A stretch of DNA of 33,052 bases. Source: an uncultured Porphyromonadaceae bacterium. GTDB taxonomy: Bacteria; Bacteroidota; Bacteroidia; Bacteroidales; Muribaculaceae. Below, piece after piece: positions 17,066 through 24,838 of the stretch. Numbering within the stretch: position 1 is the first letter of the stretch; every line of letters begins with the position of its first letter. Made by a program: the position numbers and the translations under genes. Location: assembly GCA_900549445.1 (NCBI GenBank), contig UROS01000005.1, forward strand, positions 1 to 33,052, given 5' to 3'. The notes below the pieces were generated by a model. The model did not search any database. It saw only the letters and a program-made list of their open reading frames with translations, and was not told where the DNA came from.

Positions 17066-19411
17066 TTATACTCCCCAGGATTTATTGGGGACAGACTTCA
17101 TGAAAAGCTCAAGTGTGCCACCGTTGCTTATCTCGCTGAAGTCGATATGGCACTTATTATACTCTTTGCCGTTGAGCAAAACGTGGTCGATATACACGTT
17201 TTCCGGAGAATTGTCGTGGGCTATTATGGTAAATGTCTTGCCCTTGTGATAATCCGGATCGAGCTTAAACTCAATGCGGTCGAAAACAGGACTTGTTATC
17301 TCCATTCGGGCCTCTCCGGGGCAGGAGGGGTGGATACCGGAAGCCGTAAGCACGTACCATGCCGACATCTGACCCACGTCCTCATTGCCTACTATACCTT
17401 CAACTCTGTTGGCATATGCGTGATTGCAGATATAACGGCAACGCTGTTGCGTGAGCCACGGATAGCCCAGCCGGTTGTAGAGGAACGGCACGAAATGTAC
17501 CGGTTCGTTGGCGTGGTTGTAATACGCATTCCACTTCATATCCGACGGCGTGCGGGCAAACAGAGTGTCGAGCCGTGCCACTGTGGCCTCATTACCTCCT
17601 ATAAGGCTGACCAGTCCGTCGACATCATGAGGCACGAACCATCCCTGCTGATAAAGATTCGACTCTATGCAGCCGAACCACTCGCGTGTGAGCGACGAAT
17701 CGGCATCCCATTGCGCCCAGGAGCCGTCAGCATTGCGCGGGCAGAACCATCCAGCCTTGGGATTGAACACATTGCGGTAAGCCTGTCCGCGCTTCTCAAA
17801 TTCGCGTGCCAGGTTTTCGTCGCCTAAAGCTCGCGCGAGCTGGCCTGCGCACCAGTCGGCATAGGCATATTCGAGAGTCAGCGACACACTTAACGGTTCG
17901 GGCGCATAGCCTTTCTCCACTGTACCGAATTTATCGGAAGTGTTGAGTGCATAGCGCAATGCCCGTTTTGCGTCGAAAGTGCGTATGCCCTTTACATATG
18001 CATCGGCTATGACAGGCAACGCCGGATTGCCTATCATGCAGCCGGAATAGGAGTTGAGCAGCTCCCACCGTTCAAAATATCCCCGGCCCGTTTCGTCGGC
18101 AAGGTCTACAAGCGAATTGATCACGTCGCTGACCATGCGGGGATTGATTATGTTCTGCAGGGGGAACTGGCTGCGGTACACATCCCAGCCGCTGAATATG
18201 GTGCGGCGTGTATATGAACTGTCGGGGTTCTGACGTATGCTTTTGTCGCCCGCAACATAGCGCCCGTCAACATCAGAGCACACGCGCGGATCAATCATCG
18301 TATGATAAAGTGACGTATAGAACACGGTCTTCTCGTCGTCGGAGCCTCCCTGTATCTTCACGCAGTCCAGAGCCTTGTTCCACGATTCGTAGGCTTCGCT
18401 TCTTACAGTAGAGAAATCCTTGCCGTTTATTTCGGCCATATAATTGCGCTCAGCGCCTTTTTCATCTACAAACGACACGCCGACAGTCATATCCACCGTT
18501 TCACCCTTATGGGTAGGAAACTCGGTGTAGAATCCTATATGCCGCCCTGTAAGCTCTTTTTCGCCATGAATCACACGTGCGCCTGCCACGTTTTCGAGGT
18601 ACGGACGGCTGTTTACATCGTCACGATGACGCGAGACTCCGTCGGGAATATCGGCGCTCCAGAATGCGTAGTCCTTCATCGGACGGCTCAGCCGTCCATA
18701 AAAATAGAGCGTGTAGTCGACATTTCCTTCGCCGTCGCCCCAGCCACCGCAGTCGGGGGTACAGTGCATCCAGCCGGTGAAAGTGGTGTCGTTCACGATT
18801 CTGATATACTGTTCGGAGGCAGTGCCTCCTACACGGCGGGCGAGATCCACCTGTATGCGCGAGCATTCGTTCTCAGGGAAGGTGAAATGCAGTATTCCGC
18901 ACCGCGGAGTGGCCGAAGTCTCGACACGTACATCGTAGTCAGTCAGATGCACGCTGTAATATCCGGCCTCGGCCTTTTCAGTGGTTTTGTCGTATTTCGA
19001 GCGGTAGCCATCGATAAGTCCGTCCTCCTTTCCTGCTATAGGGGTGAAAGTCCCCGTAGTCGGCATCACAAGGAAATTTCCGAGTTCTCCGAACCACCCC
19101 ACGCCGCTCATCTGCGTAAGAGCGAAGCCCTCGATAGTTTTATGTTCGTAACTGTAGCCCGACGAATTGTCGCCGCCCGAAATTGTGTTGGGACTTACCT
19201 GCACCATGCCGTATGGAGTAGTAGCTCCCGGGAAAGTTTTTCCGAGTCCGTGGTAGGCGCCGGCATCTTCAACGTTGGTGCTCGCTCCGATAAACGGATT
19301 CACATATTGCGCGGGATTATCAGACGCCTCGGTTCCGGCTGTCGCTGTACACGACATAGCCAATACCAGACTCAAAGGCACCGTGCCCGCAAGGATGATA
19401 AATTTGTTCAT
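17066..19411 (-). CDS. GH92 exo-alpha-mannosidase, lipoprotein
   Basis: This 781-residue protein begins with a hydrophobic signal ending LVLAMSC, so a lipid anchor is likely. GH92 hallmarks are present: YVNPFIG near the mature N terminus, AYHGLGKTFPGATTPYGMVQ, FSGWDVYRSQFPL, NEPVHFVPFLYNRLGYPW, and GNEDVGQMSAWY at about residues 675-686. GH92 enzymes are calcium-dependent inverting exo-alpha-mannosidases acting on N-glycan and fungal-mannan linkages. The GNED-Q-MSAW form of the late motif differs from the GNDD-T-MGGW form of the other GH92 here (26390-28531), so the two probably cut different linkages. It follows the GH38-like gene by 59 bases. Which alpha linkage (1,2; 1,3; 1,4; 1,6) is used cannot be told by eye. 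Confidence 0.95.
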   Translation of the reverse strand: MNKFIILAGTVPLSLVLAMSCTATAGTEASDNPAQYVNPFIGASTNVEDAGAYHGLGKTFPGATTPYGMVQVSPNTISGGDNSSGYSYEHKTIEGFALTQMSGVGWFGELGNFLVMPTTGTFTPIAGKEDGLIDGYRSKYDKTTEKAEAGYYSVHLTDYDVRVETSATPRCGILHFTFPENECSRIQVDLARRVGGTASEQYIRIVNDTTFTGWMHCTPDCGGWGDGEGNVDYTLYFYGRLSRPMKDYAFWSADIPDGVSRHRDDVNSRPYLENVAGARVIHGEKELTGRHIGFYTEFPTHKGETVDMTVGVSFVDEKGAERNYMAEINGKDFSTVRSEAYESWNKALDCVKIQGGSDDEKTVFYTSLYHTMIDPRVCSDVDGRYVAGDKSIRQNPDSSYTRRTIFSGWDVYRSQFPLQNIINPRMVSDVINSLVDLADETGRGYFERWELLNSYSGCMIGNPALPVIADAYVKGIRTFDAKRALRYALNTSDKFGTVEKGYAPEPLSVSLTLEYAYADWCAGQLARALGDENLAREFEKRGQAYRNVFNPKAGWFCPRNADGSWAQWDADSSLTREWFGCIESNLYQQGWFVPHDVDGLVSLIGGNEATVARLDTLFARTPSDMKWNAYYNHANEPVHFVPFLYNRLGYPWLTQQRCRYICNHAYANRVEGIVGNEDVGQMSAWYVLTASGIHPSCPGEARMEITSPVFDRIEFKLDPDYHKGKTFTIIAHDNSPENVYIDHVLLNGKEYNKCHIDFSEISNGGTLELFMKSVPNKSWGV

Positions 19412-19470
19412 ATAATGTCACATGAAGTTTTTTACATAGTCCGTGTGCGCAATATCAGCCCTGCGCCATC

Positions 19471-22074
19471 TCATTTACGGCTTATGGAATAGGTCGTGAA
19501 ACCGTTGCGCGGCATTCTGACTTCCATGCTGACAACGCCATGTTTGCTTTTTGAGGAGGGTGTGGCCGTGACATTCCCTCTCAGATCGGTTTCGGCCACG
19601 AGCGCATCATTTATATTAATCCCTATGCTGCACGGTTCGTCGGCGTGGGTATTCAGCATGCGCAGAGTCATGCTCTTCCCGTCGGGATTTACTATAGCCG
19701 CGCTCACTTTATAGCCTTTGCCGTCAACTCCGAGCAGCGACTTTGTCTCCGCGTTGCCGGAACCGCCGCACAATATCGCCTGTAAAGGCTCGTTGAAGCG
19801 ATCTGCCTCATCGGCCATGACATCAGCTCCATGCCCGGCGCCGTGCGGAATGATGGAAAAATCCACATCCAGCGGGCCTTTGATTCCATAGTCCATGCCC
19901 CACAGTCCTGGTCCTGAATATTGCAATGTCAGAGCCGTGGGATAAGCCGGATCATGGACGTAGCTTCCCGTATGGTCGGTCATCAGACCGAGTCCTACAC
20001 GTCCTTCCCGGTCGGTCACATCTATCCAGTTGAGAATTATATTGTTTTTTATCCCGCTCCATCGGTTGAAGACATTGGAACTGTAAGTTGTCTCATAAGA
20101 ATCGAAAGGAGCGTCTTTCAACAACCGTTCGCCCTTGAAGGAAGCCGGCAAAAGCAGACACAGTTTATATCGGTCATCGCAGAATCCGCGCCGGTCGCTC
20201 TTCCAGTTCGTTTCCCGGTATTCGCCTATTCCCGGATTTCCCTGCCAGTCTATATGAAGCGAGCAGTCCACCCGGGCACTTCCTTTTGTCAGACGGTAAG
20301 TCTGCAAGAACGGATGTCCGCCTATTTCTCCGGCTACGGTCACACTCTGAGCCAAAGGAGTCTGTTCGTATGCAATGATTCGCGCCGGAGTCTCGGTCGA
20401 TGAGCGGAACCGGCCCTCTTCATAGAAAAATCCGCGCAATTCACACAAGGAGAATCTGCTCGTGTCGGCCGGCGCGTACTCATACCCTTCTTTACCTTTG
20501 AGCTTAAGGCTTTTTACGGTTCCTCCGTTGCGCAGGTTTATTTCCAGCATAATCCTGTCGTTTTCAATCCTGACGTTTTCTCCGCCTCCCGGCGTGTCGG
20601 GGACAAAACCTAAATCAACATCATTTTTATTTTCCGATATGCGCGCTATATTGTACGTCGCATATCCCATCGGAGGAACCGTAGCCTTAAATTGCAATTT
20701 TTGAATTTTAAAACAATCTTTTATACCTTGATCTTTACCTTTTTTATTCGTTTTGCTGTTTTTTTTATGCTCGATCACGCAGGAGTGAATTTCCCTGCCG
20801 AGATGGTCGGTGACACACACGCCTCTGCCTTCGCTCGGAAATCCGGTCGGCAGCTCCACCTCAACCACCTCTTCACGGTCGAGTGCTGTAGTGTTGAACA
20901 CCTTAACCATCAGTTTATCACCCGGATTCACAGCCTTTGCCGTCCGTAGAATCTCACCGCGTGCAACAGTTTCGGCATACGAAGTCCATTTTTCAATGGC
21001 GTCAGCCCAGGTTCCGAAATTCCACAATCTGTTATAGGGGACAATCCAGGAGTCGTGGTGCTGCGCGAGCATCAGCTGGCGCCATGCCTCATCAATCTTC
21101 GCGCTGTCGGGGGTCACACCGGGATTTATCCCCCATGCTATCGCGCCAATTTTCTCTGCCATCAGCATAGCATTCTCGGCGCGGCGAACCTGCCGGGCAA
21201 TACGCTGCAGTACCTGACTGCCCCACATCAGGTTCACCCGTATGTCGTCCTGGGTAAACCGGTGAGTGTCAGCCGTTGCTCCGGGGGTATGCAGGGAAAT
21301 ATAGTCTGACCACAACACGTATTCGGAACCGTGGCCGTCGGCACCCAACCACGGGCCTTTGCGCCACCCGGCATCCTGATAACACATTCCTGCCGGATTT
21401 TTGATTCCCGCCTTGCGGCATGCTTCGAGATATGCCGGCGAGTTGCCCCAGGCCGTGGTCTGCCATACGCTGCGCGGCTCGAGATTCTCACACGCATATC
21501 TCGGAACAGTCAGAATAACCGTTCCGTCAGGCCCTTCCCAGTTTACAAGTTGTCCGCCGTAGGGCGCCACATATCCGCCCCAGCAGGTGTTCGGACATTT
21601 GAGCGAGGCATATCTGAACCCGAATCCTTTCAATATTGCCGGAAGACAGGAAGTGAAGCATGGCTCTTCGCTCGAATAGGTGGTGAAAGTCATGCCGGGA
21701 AAATGGCTGTGGAGTTTCCGGATACCGTAACTGAACTGGCGGATCAGGCTTTCGCCCAGAATATTGTAGCAATATGGTTGCGCATACGTGGGATTTGTGT
21801 ATTCCATACGCCCTTCCTTCATCAGGGTGCGAAACGCCTCGTATGCTTCGGGAGTGCGGGATCTGACGCTGTCCCAAGTCTCCGGTTCTATTTCGAGTCC
21901 CAGGCGCCACGAGGGATGCCTGTGCATTTCGTCTACGATAAAACCGGTCTTCCACTCCAGAGGATAATGCCCGTAAATACCGCCATGATAACCGTCGACG
22001 AAATAATTGTCGCCGCGGCCTGTCATAGTTGCACTGAGAGAGAGAGCTATTACTATCGAGAGTGTCCTGTTCAT
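19471..22074 (-). CDS. GH38-like alpha-mannosidase / glycosyl-hydrolase-related protein with altered active-site motifs
   Basis: This 867-residue protein has an SPI-like signal (about residues 1-22) and so is probably periplasmic. The N-terminal half is of the GH38 type: LEIEPETWD (60-68), LPAILKGFGFRYASLKCP (144-161), and AQHHDSWIVPYN (337-348), the last matching the GH38 HHD motif that contributes a metal ligand. The C-terminal half is rich in beta-strands as in GH38 mannosidases. Two motifs are unusual. The entry metal motif, normally H-x-D, reads DGYHGGIYGHYP (27-38). The nucleophile region, normally D-x-FG, reads SSEEPCFTSC (134-143). It may belong to a divergent GH38 branch with different ligands, or be a related barrel enzyme. 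It is the first catabolic gene after the sigma/anti-sigma pair, 18 bases downstream. Confidence 0.75.
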   Translation of the reverse strand: MNRTLSIVIALSLSATMTGRGDNYFVDGYHGGIYGHYPLEWKTGFIVDEMHRHPSWRLGLEIEPETWDSVRSRTPEAYEAFRTLMKEGRMEYTNPTYAQPYCYNILGESLIRQFSYGIRKLHSHFPGMTFTTYSSEEPCFTSCLPAILKGFGFRYASLKCPNTCWGGYVAPYGGQLVNWEGPDGTVILTVPRYACENLEPRSVWQTTAWGNSPAYLEACRKAGIKNPAGMCYQDAGWRKGPWLGADGHGSEYVLWSDYISLHTPGATADTHRFTQDDIRVNLMWGSQVLQRIARQVRRAENAMLMAEKIGAIAWGINPGVTPDSAKIDEAWRQLMLAQHHDSWIVPYNRLWNFGTWADAIEKWTSYAETVARGEILRTAKAVNPGDKLMVKVFNTTALDREEVVEVELPTGFPSEGRGVCVTDHLGREIHSCVIEHKKNSKTNKKGKDQGIKDCFKIQKLQFKATVPPMGYATYNIARISENKNDVDLGFVPDTPGGGENVRIENDRIMLEINLRNGGTVKSLKLKGKEGYEYAPADTSRFSLCELRGFFYEEGRFRSSTETPARIIAYEQTPLAQSVTVAGEIGGHPFLQTYRLTKGSARVDCSLHIDWQGNPGIGEYRETNWKSDRRGFCDDRYKLCLLLPASFKGERLLKDAPFDSYETTYSSNVFNRWSGIKNNIILNWIDVTDREGRVGLGLMTDHTGSYVHDPAYPTALTLQYSGPGLWGMDYGIKGPLDVDFSIIPHGAGHGADVMADEADRFNEPLQAILCGGSGNAETKSLLGVDGKGYKVSAAIVNPDGKSMTLRMLNTHADEPCSIGININDALVAETDLRGNVTATPSSKSKHGVVSMEVRMPRNGFTTYSISRK

Positions 22075-22092
22075 CGTGTTATCAGCATATTC

Positions 22093-22305
22093 CTATTTTG
22101 GGAGAATGTCTGTTTCCTTCCGGATCCGGAAATTTTCAATATCAGCCGGCGCATAGTCCAGACTGTAATCCGTAAGAGCCAGAGCCGCAAGATAGTGCCG
22201 GAATTCATTTCGGAACTTCTCATCATTCCGCATGGCAGCCTGCAGCAGGCTCATTTCTTCTTTATTCAGCTTATCCGTCAGATATTTGATGATTAGGTCT
22301 TCCAT
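22093..22305 (-). CDS. Small stand-alone anti-sigma-like protein (FecR-type N-terminal domain only)
   Basis: This 70-residue protein (MEDLIIKYLTDKLNKEEMSL...) is mostly helical and resembles the cytoplasmic sigma-binding N terminus of Bacteroidota FecR-type anti-sigma factors: a short helix IIKYL, then a L(T/S)xEExxxL pattern, then NDEKFRNEFR. It ends after ILPK with a TAG, and only 17 bases separate it from the GH38-like gene, so the transmembrane helix and FecR domain of a normal anti-sigma factor (about 300-400 residues) are absent, not merely out of frame. It lies 118 bases after an ECF sigma gene, the usual position of a cognate anti-sigma factor. I infer that it binds the sigma factor in the cytoplasm; an alternative is a decayed remnant with no function. 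Confidence 0.6.
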   Translation of the reverse strand: MEDLIIKYLTDKLNKEEMSLLQAAMRNDEKFRNEFRHYLAALALTDYSLDYAPADIENFRIRKETDILPK

Positions 22306-22338
22306 TGTGGAGTCGAAACGTAAAAATTATCTTATTCT

Positions 22339-22358
22339 GTTCTTTCAATTAAAAGAAC
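22339..22358. repeat. Short inverted repeat between sigma factor and anti-sigma-like gene
   Basis: GTTCTTT (22339-22345) and AAAGAAC (22352-22358) are perfect 7-base arms with a 6-base loop, in the 118-base spacer between the two genes. On the minus strand it is followed by an AT-rich stretch ending in a run of five T at about 22321-22326, so it might be a weak attenuating hairpin that lowers expression of the genes after the sigma factor. It could equally be a protein-binding site. Confidence 0.35.
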
Positions 22359-22423
22359 GATTACCCCGACTTTCACCGTTAAACCTGACGGAAAAAATAA
22401 TTCTATATCCTGACTGCGGCTTT

Positions 22424-22936
22424 TTATGCCGACATATAGTCGTCGACCACTGCGCGCAGCCTTTTGAGAGCGATTCCGAGCTGTACGCTCACGGTGTTTT
22501 CCGAGAGCGATAACCGTTCGGCTATTTCGCTGTAGCGCAACCCCTCCTCGCGGCTCAGCAGGAATATCTGCCTGCACCGCGGCGGCAGATTCTGAACCGC
22601 ATTCCTCAGAATCCCGCTCAGTTCGCTGACCATAAGACCGGTATCGCCCATCATGTCGAGAGTCTCGACTGCCGATTTCCGTTCTTGAGCCACTGCTTCC
22701 TCGTAAGCGCGCTCATGTACCTTATGCTTCAGATAATCCAGACAACGGTTACGCACGAGACGAAACATATAAGCATTTATGTTTTGAATCTCGTGAATAT
22801 GGTCGCTGTTTTTCCATAATTCCATAAAAGCATCCTGCAGCAGATTTTCAGTATCTTCCCTACACGGTATGAATTCACATGCAAAGCGCAGCAGCTTCGG
22901 ATAGTATTCCTTGTAGATTTCTGAAAAGTATCTCAT
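22424..22936 (-). CDS. ECF-type RNA polymerase sigma factor
   Basis: This 170-residue protein has only regions 2 and 4 of sigma-70, as ECF factors do. Region 2 (about residues 5-70) contains EYYPKLLRFACEFI, the core-binding/-10 segment TENLLQDAFMELWKN and NINAYMFRLVRNRCLDYLK. Region 4 (about 112-165) contains LPPRCRQIFLLSREEGLRYS and the helix-turn-helix EIAERLSLSENTVSVQLG. The family in Bacteroidota pairs with FecR-type anti-sigma factors and often switches on host-glycan PULs. Here it heads a run of minus-strand genes in which every gap is 159 bases or less, so it is probably autoregulatory and controls the enzymes and SusC/SusD genes. A TAATTTTGC element (23022-23030) lies upstream. Confidence 0.95.
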   Translation of the reverse strand: MRYFSEIYKEYYPKLLRFACEFIPCREDTENLLQDAFMELWKNSDHIHEIQNINAYMFRLVRNRCLDYLKHKVHERAYEEAVAQERKSAVETLDMMGDTGLMVSELSGILRNAVQNLPPRCRQIFLLSREEGLRYSEIAERLSLSENTVSVQLGIALKRLRAVVDDYMSA

Positions 22937-23021
22937 TGTAGTTTTAAGGTAATTATTGAGGATAATATTCGGTTATTTCAACAAGAACCCGCAGCAGTTC
23001 GAGTGCCGCGAAGTTTCAGTT

Positions 23022-23051
23022 GCAAAATTATATTGCATTTTATCCGTCAAT
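23022..23051 (-). promoter_or_regulatory. Putative Bacteroidota-type promoter for the sigma-factor operon
   Basis: On the minus strand TAATTTTGC (23022-23030) fits the Bacteroidota -7 consensus TAnnTTTG, and ATTG (23048-23051) lies 17 bases upstream as a weak -33 element (consensus TTTG, usual spacing nearer 19-21). This predicts a transcript start near 23015 and a leader of about 80 bases. The match is to the housekeeping consensus, so basal expression of the sigma gene need not depend on the sigma factor itself. Confidence 0.45.
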
Positions 23052-23266
23052 AGTGGCGGGTAGAGTGTAAAGTAGATGAAATTAGATGCTTTTTTAATAC
23101 TATACCTATGATTTATAGTGATTTGTTGAATCTAAATATATATCATTTGATTAGGCGGTTTGGGAAGAATATAAACATATTTCCGCGTCCTTGCCGCCCC
23201 CTACCACCGCATTATCCGGCTCCCAGACCGATAATCTGCCCCGCATTGCAGCATATCGTTAATTGT

Positions 23267-23291
23267 ACAATAACTGTGATCCTGTTATTGT
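23267..23291. repeat. Perfect 8-base inverted repeat, operator-like
   Basis: ACAATAAC (23267-23274) and GTTATTGT (23284-23291) are perfect arms around a 9-base spacer, in otherwise unassigned intergenic DNA about 330 bases upstream of the sigma gene. The size and spacing suit a dimeric regulator site. It is not followed by a T-run on either strand. Confidence 0.3.
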
Positions 23292-23442
23292 CCTCCCGAA
23301 ATATATATTCTTAAGAAAATATCGTGAAAGCCCCGGAGGGTGCGATGCCCCGAAATCAGCGACAGCCAAGGCCTGCGAGTTTCTAACATTTCAACCGGGT
23401 TTTGCATTTGGCCTGAATACAACCTTCCGTAATTACGACAAA

Positions 23443-23498
23443 GGGGCTGCGTCGCGGTTTGCGATGCAGCCCCTGTCGGCCGGTTGGAATCTAACCGG
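23443..23498 (-). terminator. Double hairpin after the tandem lipoprotein gene
   Basis: The first hairpin encountered by transcription has arms CCGGTT / AACCGG (23480-23498), extendable by a G-C and a wobble pair around an AAT loop. The second has 13-base arms GGGGCTGC.... / ....GCAGCCCC (23443-23473) with one G-T or A-C position and a 5-base loop. Both lie within 70 bases downstream of the stop codon at 23510. Only three T follow the long stem on the minus strand, so termination is likely but not of the classic U-tract kind. The long stem shares its GGGCTGC...GCAGCC core with the palindrome at 26180-26199. Confidence 0.6.
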
Positions 23499-23509
23499 TA
23501 TGGTGGTTG

Positions 23510-24529
23510 TTATTTGACGATTACTTTCTTTACGATTTTCTTATTGTTTTTCACAACCTCCACGATGCATACGCCTTTTTCTGCACGGAGAGTAGCCTCG
23601 CCGTTCACTGCCTGAGCGTCGGTCGTGCGGCCCGATACATTATATACTGTTGCAACAGCATCATCGGCTACGATATTCACGCAATCGGCTCCTGCCTTTA
23701 CTTCAACTGAATTATCCTCAGTAACGTCGCCGATACCGCCTTCAGCCTGCTTTACGGTGACCTTTGCGGCGCCCTTGTCGTATACATTGGTAATCTCCAT
23801 AGCCAGAGGCAATGTATGGTCACCTACGGTTGCCGTGTAGCCCTTGCTCTGGAGGTAAGCCGTACGGTCAGCAATTTCACGGCTGCTGATTGTTCCGAAA
23901 CTCATAATGTATTCCGAAGGTTTGAATTCGGTGGCAGTCATTCCATTGCTGAATCCGGCGGGGTTGCCTTCAATATCATTGCCGAACACTTTATTGATAT
24001 TCACTTCTCCTGCCGGTGTGAGAAGATCCTCCGGCATTACATACTGGCTGCCGCCTGCTACCACATCCACATCGTATGCTCCCATCTCGGAGCCGGCTTT
24101 CAGTTTGACAAAAGCTTTAACGCCGTTTTCACTCACCACGTCGTGGTGTGCTGTCGACTGGAATGCAACCCACTTGTAACCGTCCTTGCAGGGGAAGCAG
24201 AATTCAAGCACCTTGGCATATCCTTCCGAAGCTTCAAATGCGAAAGTATTATCTTCTTCGGTTTTTTTCGAATCGGTGTCAATTGCAATGAGTTCGGTTG
24301 CCGACCAGCTCTCGGGTATTCTTACGCCAAAATAAAGTTCAAGGCCGTTATTGTTACTGTAGTTCTCGGCGTCAGCTTTATCGAGGTTCAGAGTCATCGT
24401 AAACTCTTCGTCAGTCTCGACTTCCGATTTCACGTCAATGCTTGTAATCTTAAGTCCGCATGCCACCATGGCAAGAGCCACTAACACTGCTGTAAAAAAC
24501 GCAGTCTTCGAGAGGTAAAATTTTCTCAT
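23510..24529 (-). CDS. Lipoprotein with sorting-domain-like C terminus, tandem paralogue A
   Basis: This 339-residue protein has an SPII signal (VALAMVAC, then GLKITSIDV). The body has a beta-sandwich look (EVETDEEFTMTLNLDK, LYFGVRIPESWS), then a striking FCFPCKDGYKWVAFQ with two Cys spaced CxxC, and GAYDVDVVAG. The last 70 residues (VATVYNVSGRTTDAQ... KKIVKKVIVK) look like the type-A C-terminal sorting domain of Bacteroidota. Combining a lipobox with such a tail is uncommon. It is about three quarters identical by eye to the neighbour at 24839-25849. The PESW and WVAFQ motifs recall the DUF4961-like protein of the adjacent operon (APRCW, WVAWQ), so a glycan-binding or surface role is possible but unproven. 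Confidence 0.85.
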   Translation of the reverse strand: MRKFYLSKTAFFTAVLVALAMVACGLKITSIDVKSEVETDEEFTMTLNLDKADAENYSNNNGLELYFGVRIPESWSATELIAIDTDSKKTEEDNTFAFEASEGYAKVLEFCFPCKDGYKWVAFQSTAHHDVVSENGVKAFVKLKAGSEMGAYDVDVVAGGSQYVMPEDLLTPAGEVNINKVFGNDIEGNPAGFSNGMTATEFKPSEYIMSFGTISSREIADRTAYLQSKGYTATVGDHTLPLAMEITNVYDKGAAKVTVKQAEGGIGDVTEDNSVEVKAGADCVNIVADDAVATVYNVSGRTTDAQAVNGEATLRAEKGVCIVEVVKNNKKIVKKVIVK

Positions 24530-24592
24530 AATTTGTTTGGTTTTAAGGTTATTAATATGAGGTTACTAAAAAGCTTCTACAAATTGTCTTTC

Positions 24593-24636
24593 GCAAATTT
24601 AAGCTACATAAATCCGGCAAAACCTGTCGCGTAAAT
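24593..24636 (-). promoter_or_regulatory. Duplicated promoter and conserved upstream block of paralogue A
   Basis: On the minus strand TAAATTTGC (24593-24601) matches the Bacteroidota -7 element, with TTTTG (24618-24622) 16 bases upstream. A 26-base block at 24611-24636, covering and extending upstream of the -33 position, is identical to the block at 25932-25957 before paralogue B. The identity is stronger than in the rest of the leader, which points to a retained regulatory site. Confidence 0.5.
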
Positions 24637-24755
24637 CCAAAAGTAGGAATTTATGTCGCCTTACAGTCGTTTCACACCTGATTATCTGTATATTATGCCA
24701 ATTGCGTTGGTAAATAATTACGTAAACTTCCGATTGGTAAAAATTCAAACTACAC

Positions 24756-24782
24756 CCCGAAAGTCGGTTAAAAGACTTCGGG
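24756..24782 (-). terminator. Terminator-like hairpin after paralogue B
   Basis: CCCGAAAGTC (24756-24765) pairs with GACTTCGGG (24774-24782) with one bulged A and an 8-base loop, 57 bases past the stop codon of the gene ending at 24839. The minus-strand sequence after it is T-rich only some 15 bases further on, so termination strength is uncertain. Confidence 0.5.
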
Positions 24783-24838
24783 ATGCAGTTCTGTTAATGG
24801 GCAGTATTTTTAATTTTCTACCGGAATTTTGTGGCTGT

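Larger units (their letters stand above)
22937..23509. other. 573-base intergenic region upstream of the sigma factor
   Basis: No credible gene is seen. It holds the leader and putative promoter of the sigma operon at its left end (to about 23051), an 8-base inverted repeat at 23267-23291, and two hairpins at 23443-23498 that lie just after the stop codon of the tandem lipoprotein gene. Small open frames here lack a ribosome site, family resemblance and protein-like composition. The stretch 23100-23440 is otherwise unexplained. Confidence 0.6.
24530..24838. other. 309-base spacer between the tandem lipoprotein genes
   Basis: No gene is seen. The left part (24530-24640) is the leader and promoter of paralogue A and is a near copy of the region upstream of paralogue B. 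The right part carries the terminator-like hairpin of paralogue B at 24756-24782. Each paralogue therefore appears to be its own transcription unit. Confidence 0.6.

Noticed and set aside
23108..23517. Small plus-strand frames (68 and 84 codons) between the sigma factor and the lipoprotein gene
   Set aside because: They overlap hairpins and the end of a real gene, and the sequences are not protein-like.
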